Made by a program: the position numbers and the translations under genes | Shown: positions 1-6,525 of the stretch, one piece after another | Layout: each line of letters starts with the position of its first letter | Numbering within the stretch: the first letter of the stretch is position 1 | The notes under the pieces: generated by a model | What the model saw: the letters and a program-made list of their open reading frames with translations, nothing else | Databases searched by the model: none | Told to the model about the DNA's origin: nothing | NCBI GenBank assembly: GCA_027347805.1 | Contig: DAIEQP010000269.1 | Location: 1-8,591 of the forward strand | Length of the DNA stretch: 8,591 nucleotides | Direction: 5' to 3' | Source of the DNA: Ignavibacteria bacterium | GTDB taxonomy: Bacteria; Bacteroidota; Ignavibacteria; Ignavibacteriales; Melioribacteraceae

Positions 1-325
1 ACAAAGCACGAGAAGTTATTATTGTTTTAAATGCACATTTCTTTTGAGCGAATTCACAATTGACTGATGCGCCGGTTGAGTAATTGATCATTACCGGAAC
101 GCGACCACTGATTAACGTAGCAAGTATAGAAAGTACTGTTCCAGCAGAATTAGGAAGCATTATTCCTAAAAATCCGGGTGAATAATCTTCGAATTTTTTC
201 GAAAGTATTAATGAACCAATTAGAGCTTTTTTGTATGTAACTTTTCGATTGAGTGTTCTATCTATAATGGCAAATTTATTCTCGTATTGTTTTGCAACTC
301 TTATAAATTGATGATGTAAAAGCAT
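1..325 (-). CDS. AMP-binding acyl-(ACP/CoA) ligase resembling the ligase half of Aas, N-terminal part (runs off left edge)
   Basis: This is the first 108 codons of a gene read leftward and cut by the window edge. The translation begins MLLHHQFIRVAKQYENKFAI and contains, at about residues 52-85, GIMLPNSAGTVLSILATLIS followed by GRVPVMINYSTGA, then KTIITSR near residue 101. This is the pattern of the N-terminal adenylate-forming domain, and it resembles the ligase half of E. coli Aas (acyl-ACP synthetase / 2-acylglycerophosphoethanolamine acyltransferase). Such enzymes activate fatty acids with ATP. The start is well fixed: an in-frame TGA lies immediately before the ATG, and GGAG (complement of 331-334) sits 5 bases upstream. 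The protein therefore starts directly in the ligase domain, without the PlsC-type acyltransferase domain that precedes it in E. coli Aas. The ATP-binding and catalytic motifs lie outside the window, so acyl-CoA versus acyl-ACP specificity cannot be settled. It is probably unrelated to the sugar genes. Confidence 0.75.
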   Translation of the reverse strand, partial: MLLHHQFIRVAKQYENKFAIIDRTLNRKVTYKKALIGSLILSKKFEDYSPGFLGIMLPNSAGTVLSILATLISGRVPVMINYSTGASVNCEFAQKKCAFKTIITSRAL

Positions 326-520
326 TCAATCTCCATAGTGAAAAGAACAATTGAATAAAAATTTAATTAAGAAATAAAAATCCTTTTAAGAGTGCGGACA
401 ATATGTGATTTTAAATTCACCTGCGCAAAAACTTTTTTTAGCATTGAATTTCAATCAAGACGTGTATGACTTATTTAAGGAAAAAAGAAGCGAGAGTTTA
501 CCCGCTTCTCTTTTCTATAA
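326..520. promoter_or_regulatory. Spacer between the GH31 gene and the ligase gene: terminator plus probable ligase promoter region
   Basis: Both flanking genes read leftward, so this spacer holds the end of the GH31 transcript and should hold the promoter of the ligase gene. Besides the terminator at 481-509 it carries two inverted repeats: ATTGAATTTCAAT at 443-455 (six-base arms around one base, perfect) and GTGATTTTAAATTCAC at 405-420 (seven of eight symmetric positions). They lie about 120 and 80-95 bases upstream of the ligase start, where an operator could sit. I see no convincing -35/-10 pair, and I cannot assign a regulator. No credible small gene is present. Confidence 0.4.
481..509 (-). 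terminator. Rho-independent terminator of the GH31 gene
   Basis: Read on the minus strand, the seven-base stem AGAAGCG (complement of 503-509) is followed by a ten-base loop and the perfect complement CGCTTCT (complement of 486-492). It then runs directly into a T tract (complement of the A run at 481-486). The hairpin lies about 12 bases past the GH31 stop codon at 521-523, as expected of an intrinsic terminator. On the plus strand the right arm is followed by CTTTTCT, so weak activity in the other direction is possible. It suggests that the GH31 and ligase genes are separate transcription units. Confidence 0.8.
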
Positions 521-3358
521 TTATCTTTTAATAATTAATTCATTTCCATTATATTCTGCAGTAGCATCCGGTATGATAGCAATATCCAAACCTTTTGGTT
601 TATTTTTTGAAATCCAGACAATGTCAAAAGTTCTTTTCTTTTGCATTCCGTCAAATTCACCTTTGCGTTTAGAAATTTTAAGCGATTGATTTTTTTCATT
701 ATAATCGAATTTTATCAAAGAGAATTTTCCCTTTTCATAATTATAATTTACATCCTCATCTTCATACAAAGTGAAAGAACCATCTTGGCCGGTATAAATA
801 AATAAACGAATTGGGCCGGATGTTTTTTCTGATGCGAATTGAATTTCCGGACCGCAGGGAATGATTGATCCCTCTTTTACAAAAATCGGAATATCCGAGT
901 ATGGTGCATCTGCAACTATTGATTGACCACCCGCAAAATATTTTCCGGATTTAAAATCATACCAATTTGTTGTTGCAGGAAGATAAACATTTCTATTTCT
1001 TGCTTTATATTCTGTAACAGGATTGATTAGTAAAGAAGGTCCAAACATAAATTGATTGCCGATGTTTACTACATTTTTATCTGATGCAAAATCCATTATC
1101 AACGCACGCATAATTGTGTAATCTTGTTGGGTAACCATTCCTGTCAAAGAATATATATATGGCATCAAGCGGTAACGGAGTTTATCATATGCAAGCATCG
1201 TTTGATATGCAGGATGGTTATCGGGTGCAACATTAAACATTTCTCTAAAAGGAAATTGACCGTGAACACGGAGCAGCGGGCAGAATGTTCCGAATTGGAA
1301 CCAGCGAGTATTTAACTCACGCCATTCTTCAAGATCAGCATCATTTGGTTTTTCAAATCGTGGTTCAACTGCAAATCCGCCAATGTCTGTTGTCCAGTAT
1401 GGCACACCTGCGATAGAAAAATTTAATCCAGCAGGAATTTGAGCTTTCAAATCGTACCACCTAGTTGCAATGTCACCGCTCCATGTTGCAGCAGAATATC
1501 TTTGCTGTCCTGCAAATACAGATCTAGTTAAAATAAAAACACGTAGATTAGGATTTGTTTTTCTTTGTCCCTCATAAACAGCTTTACAGTTCATAAGTGA
1601 ATAAGTATTTAAATATCTTGATGAACTTCCCAAAGCAGTTGGACCAATACGCAAACGAGTTTCTTCAATTGAAAGATCCGATTGTAGATCAGGTTCGGTA
1701 CTATCCAGCCACCAGGCATCAAATCCTTTTGAAAATAATTTCTCGTTTATTTGTTTCCAGTACAATTTTCTTGCACCTTCGCTGTACGGATCATAGAAAG
1801 TTGAGACATAACCGGGACCGACCCAATCTTTTTGGCCCTTTTCAACATTGCGCATGTATAGCCATCCATTTTTCAGAAAATCATTGTAATGTTTTAATCC
1901 GACATAAAATTTTGTCCAGACAGAAATCATTATATGTGCATTAAGAGTATCGTGCAAAGTTTTTACCATCAAGTCAGGATCGGGATAACGAGTCAAATCA
2001 AAATCATGACTTCCCCAATCATTTTCTTTCCAGTAAAACCAATCCTGAACAATGTTATCAAATGGAATTTTTCTTTTTCGGAATTCTTTAACGACTCCCA
2101 CAAGTTCATCCTGTGTTTTGTATCGTTCACGGCATTGCCACAATCCCATTGCCCACTTAGGCATCATCGGTGCTTTTCCTGTTATCTCGCGGTAACCTTT
2201 AATTACCTGGTCAGTATTTTCACCATGAATAAAATAATAATCGATCTGGTCGGCAACTTCGGAATAAAGAGAGATACTGTTAGCAATTATATTTTTTTCA
2301 GGTGAAAGATATTTTAAGCCTATATATCCGCCGGAATGAATCCACTCGATTTTAATTTGATAACGTTTACCTGCTTCCATATTAAGATTTATATTATTTG
2401 TCCAGGGAAGCCAATTTTGCCGCCATGAATCCACAACAAGTTCGCCATTAAACCACATTTTTGTAAAACCGCTGCAGAACAACTGAAACTTATGAACACC
2501 GCTTTCAGCTGAAGATATTTCACCGTTCCATCTTACTGCTTTAACATTTTTCTGAAATCCTTCGGGAAATTCATCATTCACATCTAAGTATTCGTGTGAA
2601 ATTCTATTTTCATTCCGGGAAGTAAATATCGTTTGAAAGTTTTCATCCTGAAAATATTCTGACGATAAACCGCTTTCAACACCATCTTTATTGAATAATT
2701 TTAATTGAGTAATTTGCTGGTAGTCTCTAGTGTCCCCAAATTTTGTTCGTGAATTATTATCCCAGAGTATTCCATAATTTTTACTTGAAATCAGAAACGG
2801 AATAACATCAACAATATTGTACTGGTAGAGATCTACATCGTGCCCTTTATAATTCCAAACATTATTTTGATGGGCGCCTAAACCATAAAACGCTTCATTA
2901 TCCGGCGAATTAAAATATTGCTGTATGTGATACGTTTTTTCGCCAAACACATCGGCTGATGAAATGATTCTGCCTTTCGAAATTTCCTTCGTAATTACAG
3001 TCCCGGATAAATCAAAAAATGAAACAGATCCATCAATTTTATTAACTCTTACAATAAGTTTTGAAGTTGATATTTCAACATCATTTCCATTTTCTTTTAA
3101 ATTCCACTTAACATTTGGCCATGAAGCTTTATTAACCATCAAACTTTGTCTTTTTGATAATGATTCTGATGGAGAGGCAATGACACGGATTATTTCATCT
3201 GAGCAAACTTGAATTTTAACCAACTTGGCATCGGTATCATTTGTCTTTTTGAAGTCAAACATCAACCCATCTTGCAGTTTCTTGTATGTTTGAGCATTTA
3301 CGATTATAACGAAAAGAGAAAAAAACATTAAAACTATTTTCGAGTAATTCAGTTTCAT
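521..3358 (-). CDS. Exported GH31 glycosidase with PA14 insert, probable alpha-xylosidase
   Basis: The 945-residue protein is a complete GH31 enzyme. A signal peptide covers residues 1-22 (hydrophobic core VLMFFSLFVIIV, likely cleavage after VNA, no lipobox Cys). The N-terminal beta-sandwich follows to about 225, then a PA14-like insert at about 228-370 (GVHKFQLFCSGFTKMWFNGE), the (beta/alpha)8 barrel at about 385-735 and C-terminal beta-sandwiches to the end. Predicted nucleophile is Asp552 in WWLDSTEPD; predicted acid/base is Asp629 in TWSGDIATRW. The PA14 insert and the segments LWQCRERYKTQ (about 406-416) and QDWFYW (438-443) resemble the alpha-xylosidases of xyloglucan loci such as Bacteroides ovatus GH31A and Cellvibrio Xyl31A, which remove non-reducing-end alpha-1,6-xylose. 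There is no type IX sorting tail, so a periplasmic location is inferred. An alpha-glucosidase is the main alternative. The start is supported by the signal peptide. It is transcribed divergently from araB and ends at a terminator. Confidence 0.9.
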   Translation of the reverse strand: MKLNYSKIVLMFFSLFVIIVNAQTYKKLQDGLMFDFKKTNDTDAKLVKIQVCSDEIIRVIASPSESLSKRQSLMVNKASWPNVKWNLKENGNDVEISTSKLIVRVNKIDGSVSFFDLSGTVITKEISKGRIISSADVFGEKTYHIQQYFNSPDNEAFYGLGAHQNNVWNYKGHDVDLYQYNIVDVIPFLISSKNYGILWDNNSRTKFGDTRDYQQITQLKLFNKDGVESGLSSEYFQDENFQTIFTSRNENRISHEYLDVNDEFPEGFQKNVKAVRWNGEISSAESGVHKFQLFCSGFTKMWFNGELVVDSWRQNWLPWTNNINLNMEAGKRYQIKIEWIHSGGYIGLKYLSPEKNIIANSISLYSEVADQIDYYFIHGENTDQVIKGYREITGKAPMMPKWAMGLWQCRERYKTQDELVGVVKEFRKRKIPFDNIVQDWFYWKENDWGSHDFDLTRYPDPDLMVKTLHDTLNAHIMISVWTKFYVGLKHYNDFLKNGWLYMRNVEKGQKDWVGPGYVSTFYDPYSEGARKLYWKQINEKLFSKGFDAWWLDSTEPDLQSDLSIEETRLRIGPTALGSSSRYLNTYSLMNCKAVYEGQRKTNPNLRVFILTRSVFAGQQRYSAATWSGDIATRWYDLKAQIPAGLNFSIAGVPYWTTDIGGFAVEPRFEKPNDADLEEWRELNTRWFQFGTFCPLLRVHGQFPFREMFNVAPDNHPAYQTMLAYDKLRYRLMPYIYSLTGMVTQQDYTIMRALIMDFASDKNVVNIGNQFMFGPSLLINPVTEYKARNRNVYLPATTNWYDFKSGKYFAGGQSIVADAPYSDIPIFVKEGSIIPCGPEIQFASEKTSGPIRLFIYTGQDGSFTLYEDEDVNYNYEKGKFSLIKFDYNEKNQSLKISKRKGEFDGMQKKRTFDIVWISKNKPKGLDIAIIPDATAEYNGNELIIKR

Positions 3359-3530
3359 TTTGTCAGACTCCGAATTATTAAGATTAATACGTCATGAATA
3401 GTGTTTAGAAATCACATACAATTTAAATAATTCTTCCACATGAAAAGTGTAAATAATACATCTTCCAAATAAAATTAATAATATTGCACCCAAGTAATTA
3501 TTTTTCTTTTAATTAATCCACGAGGTTGTA
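3359..3530. promoter_or_regulatory. Divergent promoter region between the GH31 gene and araB
   Basis: This 172-bp AT-rich region must hold promoters for both directions. Its main structure is an imperfect direct repeat (3424-3469, listed separately). For araB, GAGG at 3522-3525 lies five bases before the ATG and is a good ribosome binding site. For the GH31 gene, GGAG (complement of 3367-3370) lies about nine bases before the start. TAATATTG at 3479-3486 matches the Bacteroidota -7 element TAnnTTTG at all but one position and sits 45 bases before araB, but I see no matching TTG near -33, so the promoter position is only a suggestion. No ORF is credible here. Confidence 0.55.
3424..3469 (+). 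repeat. Imperfect direct repeat, candidate operator of the XylR-type regulator
   Basis: Copy one (3424-3440) reads TAAATAAT then TCTTCCACA; copy two (3450-3469) reads TAAATAAT, three extra bases ACA, then TCTTCCAAA. The TCTTCCA cores at 3432-3438 and 3461-3467 are 29 bases apart. AraC-family DNA-binding domains commonly recognise direct repeats, and a gene for such a regulator lies just downstream of araB. A further TCTTCC at 6468-6473, upstream of the GH43 gene, is consistent with shared control. That this is the operator is inference; AT-rich DNA can give such matches by chance. Confidence 0.4.
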
Positions 3531-5228
3531 ATGAGCAAGTATGTTATAGGTTTGGATTTTGGAACTAATTCCTGCCGTTCACTTATTGTTGATGTTTCAA
3601 ATGGAAAAGAATTGGCTTCACATGTTTTTCCTTATCCGAGCGGTGAAGCAGGAGTAATTGTTGATGTAAAAGATCCTAATCTTGCAAGACAAAATCCTGC
3701 TGATTACTTGCAAGGAATTGAAGTGACAATTGTAGAATCGTTAAAAAAAGCAGCGGCAGCAGAGTCGACTTTTAATTCGAATGATGTAATTGGTATTGGA
3801 GTAGATACTACAGGAAGCAGCCCTATGCCTGTTGATGAAAAAGGTGATGCATTATGTTTTGATCCTTCATGGAAAGAAAACCCTGCTGCTTATGTTTGGC
3901 TTTGGAAAGATCACACCAGTTTTGAAGAAGCTGCATTGATAACAGAAACGGCTGCTAAGATTCGCCCGCAATATCTTGCTAAAATTGGAGGCGTTTATTC
4001 TTCTGAATGGTGGTGGAGTAAATTACTTCATTGTAAAAATGTTTCCCCCGAAGTTTTTAATGCTGCTTATAGCTGGGTTGAAATCTGTGACTGGATTCCG
4101 GCTCATCTTGTAGGTGAATTAAATCCTCACAAACTTAAAAGAGGAATCTGCTCTGCAGGACACAAAGCAATGTTCAACAAAAGCTGGAATGGTTTACCTG
4201 ATGAGGAATTTTTAAATACTCTTTCTCCAAATCTTGGATCAATAAGAAAAAGATTATATGACGATGCATGCACAGCAGAAAATCTAGCAGGTTATCTTTC
4301 AAAAGAATGGGCAGATAAACTTGGCTTAACAACGGATGTTGCTGTTGCTGTTGGAGCATTTGATGCACACATGGGTGCAGTTGGCGCAGGTGTCTCAACA
4401 GGAACACTTGTTAAAATTATGGGAACAAGTACATGCGATGTAATGGTTTCTCCAACAAAAGAAAAACTAAACGATATTCCCGGTGTTTGTGGAATTGTTG
4501 ACGGTTCTGTGATGAACGGGTATTATGGAATTGAAGCAGGTCAATCAGCAGTTGGAGATATTTTTCTTTGGTTCGTCAACAATCTGGTTCCTGAAAGCTA
4601 TGGATCCACACAAGATGAAAAATTTAAAAATCTTGGCGAAGCTGCTGATAAATTAAAACCTGGTGAAACAGGTTTATTAGCACTTGATTGGAATAATGGG
4701 AACAGAACAATACTGGTTGATGTCCGATTGGCAGGTTTGCTACTCGGCCAAACCCTTCATACTCAACCGGAAGAAATTTACCGTGCTTTAATTGAAGCAA
4801 CAGCTTTTGGTGCTCTGGCAATCATAGATAGAATTGAAGAATTTGGTGTAACAATAAAAGAAGTTGTAAACTGCGGTGGCCTTGCCAGTAAGAATCCAAT
4901 GATGATGCAAATTTATGCAGATATAACAAACCGACCAATGAAAATTTCCCGAAGTGAACAAACTCCTGCATTAGGAGCTGCAATGTTTTCAGCAATCGCT
5001 GCAGGCAAAAAAAATGGCGGATACGATTCGGTGGAAGAAGCACAAATAAAAATGACAGGGACAAGTAAAGTATTTAATCCGATCGAAGAAAATGTTGCCG
5101 TATATAAAAAGCTTTATAAATTGTATAAACAATTGCATGATGGCTTTGGAACTAAAGAATGGAATGGAAATATGTATAATGTTATGAAAGAATTATTAAA
5201 TATACGTGATGAAGTTCGCCACGCATAA
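3531..5228 (+). CDS. araB: L-ribulokinase (AraB)
   Basis: The enzyme phosphorylates L-ribulose with ATP to L-ribulose 5-phosphate, the second step of bacterial L-arabinose catabolism, in the cytoplasm. The 565 residues match the length of E. coli AraB and the similarity is clear throughout. The N-terminal phosphate-binding segment is IGLDFGTNSCRSLIVD (6-21). Other AraB-type blocks are GVDTTGSSPMPVD (90-102), WKDHT (125-129), GGVYSSEWWWSKLLH (153-167) and CSAGHK (207-212). GAFDAHMGAVGAG (275-287) contains the expected catalytic base Asp278. GTSTCD (298-303) and CGGLASKN (448-455), the latter in the C-terminal nucleotide-binding half of FGGY kinases, complete the set. These blocks separate it from xylulokinase and glycerol kinase. 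GAGG at 3522-3525 supports the ATG. The gene is followed after 17 bases by the regulator gene, so the two are probably one operon. araA and araD are not in the window. Confidence 0.96.
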   Translation: MSKYVIGLDFGTNSCRSLIVDVSNGKELASHVFPYPSGEAGVIVDVKDPNLARQNPADYLQGIEVTIVESLKKAAAAESTFNSNDVIGIGVDTTGSSPMPVDEKGDALCFDPSWKENPAAYVWLWKDHTSFEEAALITETAAKIRPQYLAKIGGVYSSEWWWSKLLHCKNVSPEVFNAAYSWVEICDWIPAHLVGELNPHKLKRGICSAGHKAMFNKSWNGLPDEEFLNTLSPNLGSIRKRLYDDACTAENLAGYLSKEWADKLGLTTDVAVAVGAFDAHMGAVGAGVSTGTLVKIMGTSTCDVMVSPTKEKLNDIPGVCGIVDGSVMNGYYGIEAGQSAVGDIFLWFVNNLVPESYGSTQDEKFKNLGEAADKLKPGETGLLALDWNNGNRTILVDVRLAGLLLGQTLHTQPEEIYRALIEATAFGALAIIDRIEEFGVTIKEVVNCGGLASKNPMMMQIYADITNRPMKISRSEQTPALGAAMFSAIAAGKKNGGYDSVEEAQIKMTGTSKVFNPIEENVAVYKKLYKLYKQLHDGFGTKEWNGNMYNVMKELLNIRDEVRHA

Positions 5229-5245
5229 CAAAGATTGTTAGTGAT

Positions 5246-6382
5246 ATGAAAAAAATTGTATTACTAATAGAAACATCCCGTGAATTTGGGAGACAACTTT
5301 TGATTGGCATAGCCCGTTATTCAAGAATTAACGGGCCATGGTCTTTTTATAAAGAACAGATCGGGTTAAAATCTTCAATCCCGCGTCTTACAAACTGGAA
5401 ACCGGATGGCATAATAATGCGCAATTCAATGATTAAAAAAGAATTGCTCAAATTAAAAATTCCCACAATTCTTGCGCTGCATGATTCTGCTGTTCCTAAA
5501 AATATGCCCGTTGTAAAAACAGATTCACTTGCAATCTCAAAACTTGCAAGCGAACATTTACTTGAAAAGGGATTTAAAAATTTTGCCTTCTGCGGTTTTG
5601 ATAATTATGAATGGTCAAACCAGCGCAAGATGTATTTCGAAAATTTCATAAATGAAGCCGGCTTTAAAACATACATATACCAATCTGCCAAAAAGAAAAA
5701 CAGTGATTGGGAAAATGAACAGCTCCACGTTATCAACTGGATTAAAGAACTTCCAAAACCGGTTGCTATTATGGCATGTAACGATGACCGGGGACAGCAC
5801 ATTCTTGAAGTATGCAAATTAATAGGTGTAAAAGTACCGGAGGATGTTGCTGTAATTGGTGTCGATAATGATCCTATGATTTGTGAGATCGGTGATCCTC
5901 CTCTTACAAGTATAGCATTAAATGTTGAATCCGCCGGTTATGAAACCGCTCAACTTCTTGATGAATTATTAGGCGGCGTTAAAATGAAAGGGCAACAAAT
6001 TACAGTATCTCCTACTCATGTTGTTCAGAGACAATCAACAGAAATTTTAGCAGTAAATGATGCGGATGTTGCAATTGCGATCAGATATATTAGAGAAAAC
6101 GCCAAGAATAAGATCCTTGTTAATGAAATTGTTAAAATAACAAAACTTGGAAGGCGGGCACTCGAACAAAGATTCAAAAAAAATATTCATAGATCGATCT
6201 ATGATGAAATAAGAAGAGTGCGCGTTGAATGGATATCGAAAATGTTAATTGAAACAGATTTACCAATCTCCGAGATCACTTCGCTGCTTAATTTTACGGA
6301 CGTTGAACACATTTCAAGATATTTTAAAAAAGAAAAAGGAATTGGATTAAGTCAATTCCGAAAAAATCATCAGCCGCGTTAA
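5246..6382 (+). CDS. XylR-type transcriptional regulator (LacI-like sugar-binding domain plus AraC HTH)
   Basis: The 378-residue protein has the architecture and similarity of E. coli XylR. Residues about 2-265 form a periplasmic-binding-protein/LacI-type effector domain: the start KKIVLLIETSREFGRQLLIG, the central ACNDDRGQHILEVC (177-190) and PEDVAVIGVDNDP (198-210). Residues about 272-376 form an AraC-type double helix-turn-helix: a first HTH near 290-311 (ending LGRRALEQRF) and a second near 340-362 (ISEITSLLNFTDVEHISRYF). It has no N-terminal LacI HTH, so it binds DNA through its C-terminus. By family it should respond to a pentose; the place behind araB suggests L-arabinose or D-xylose, but the effector cannot be read from the sequence. 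The ATG has no evident Shine-Dalgarno sequence (upstream bases GATTGTTAGTGAT), suggesting weak or coupled translation with araB. Likely targets are the divergent GH31/araB region and perhaps the GH43 gene. Confidence 0.9.
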   Translation: MKKIVLLIETSREFGRQLLIGIARYSRINGPWSFYKEQIGLKSSIPRLTNWKPDGIIMRNSMIKKELLKLKIPTILALHDSAVPKNMPVVKTDSLAISKLASEHLLEKGFKNFAFCGFDNYEWSNQRKMYFENFINEAGFKTYIYQSAKKKNSDWENEQLHVINWIKELPKPVAIMACNDDRGQHILEVCKLIGVKVPEDVAVIGVDNDPMICEIGDPPLTSIALNVESAGYETAQLLDELLGGVKMKGQQITVSPTHVVQRQSTEILAVNDADVAIAIRYIRENAKNKILVNEIVKITKLGRRALEQRFKKNIHRSIYDEIRRVRVEWISKMLIETDLPISEITSLLNFTDVEHISRYFKKEKGIGLSQFRKNHQPR

Positions 6383-6525
6383 AATTTTGTTGCGCAATTT
6401 GGTGAAATAATATTAATAAGTGGCTATCATTATACCTATAACTCTTTTATAATTGGAAAAGAAAAAGTCTTCCTGATTTTATTCCATTTTCGTCAGCAAT
6501 AAAATTCAAAAACTTTTGAGGCATT
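6383..6525 (+). promoter_or_regulatory. Spacer and probable promoter region upstream of the GH43 gene
   Basis: This 143-bp region separates the regulator gene from the GH43 gene and is long enough for a separate promoter. TATAAT occurs at 6448-6453, extended as TATAATTG (6448-6455), which fits the Bacteroidota TAnnTTTG element with one mismatch, but no good upstream element was found. Directly after it, GGAAAAGAAAAAGTCTTCC (6455-6473) is an imperfect inverted repeat whose right arm TCTTCC matches the repeat core upstream of araB. TTATACCTATAA at 6430-6441 is a small perfect inverted repeat with two central bases. GAGG at 6518-6521 lies four bases before the GH43 ATG. No convincing terminator follows the regulator gene, so read-through from the araB operon remains possible. 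Confidence 0.4.

Noticed and set aside
404..420. CRP-type site (TGTGA then TCAC)
   Set aside because: The spacing between GTGA and TCAC is eight bases rather than the six of canonical CRP sites, so only a generic inverted repeat is reported.
405..689. Plus-strand open frame of 94 codons overlapping the terminator and the end of the GH31 gene
   Set aside because: It runs through an intrinsic terminator and antisense to a well-supported gene, has no ribosome binding site and shows no recognisable protein features.
1597..2305. Two plus-strand open frames of 115 and 123 codons antisense to the GH31 gene
   Set aside because: The opposite strand encodes the conserved GH31 barrel with its catalytic residues; these frames are by-products of that coding sequence.
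4174..5064. Minus-strand open frames inside araB, some rich in Leu and Gln
   Set aside because: The low-complexity Leu/Gln content is the reverse complement of AraB codons; AraB similarity is continuous across the region.
6390..6397. TTGCGCAA palindrome just after the regulator gene as a terminator
   Set aside because: The arms are only four bases with no loop, the flanks pair weakly and no T tract follows.
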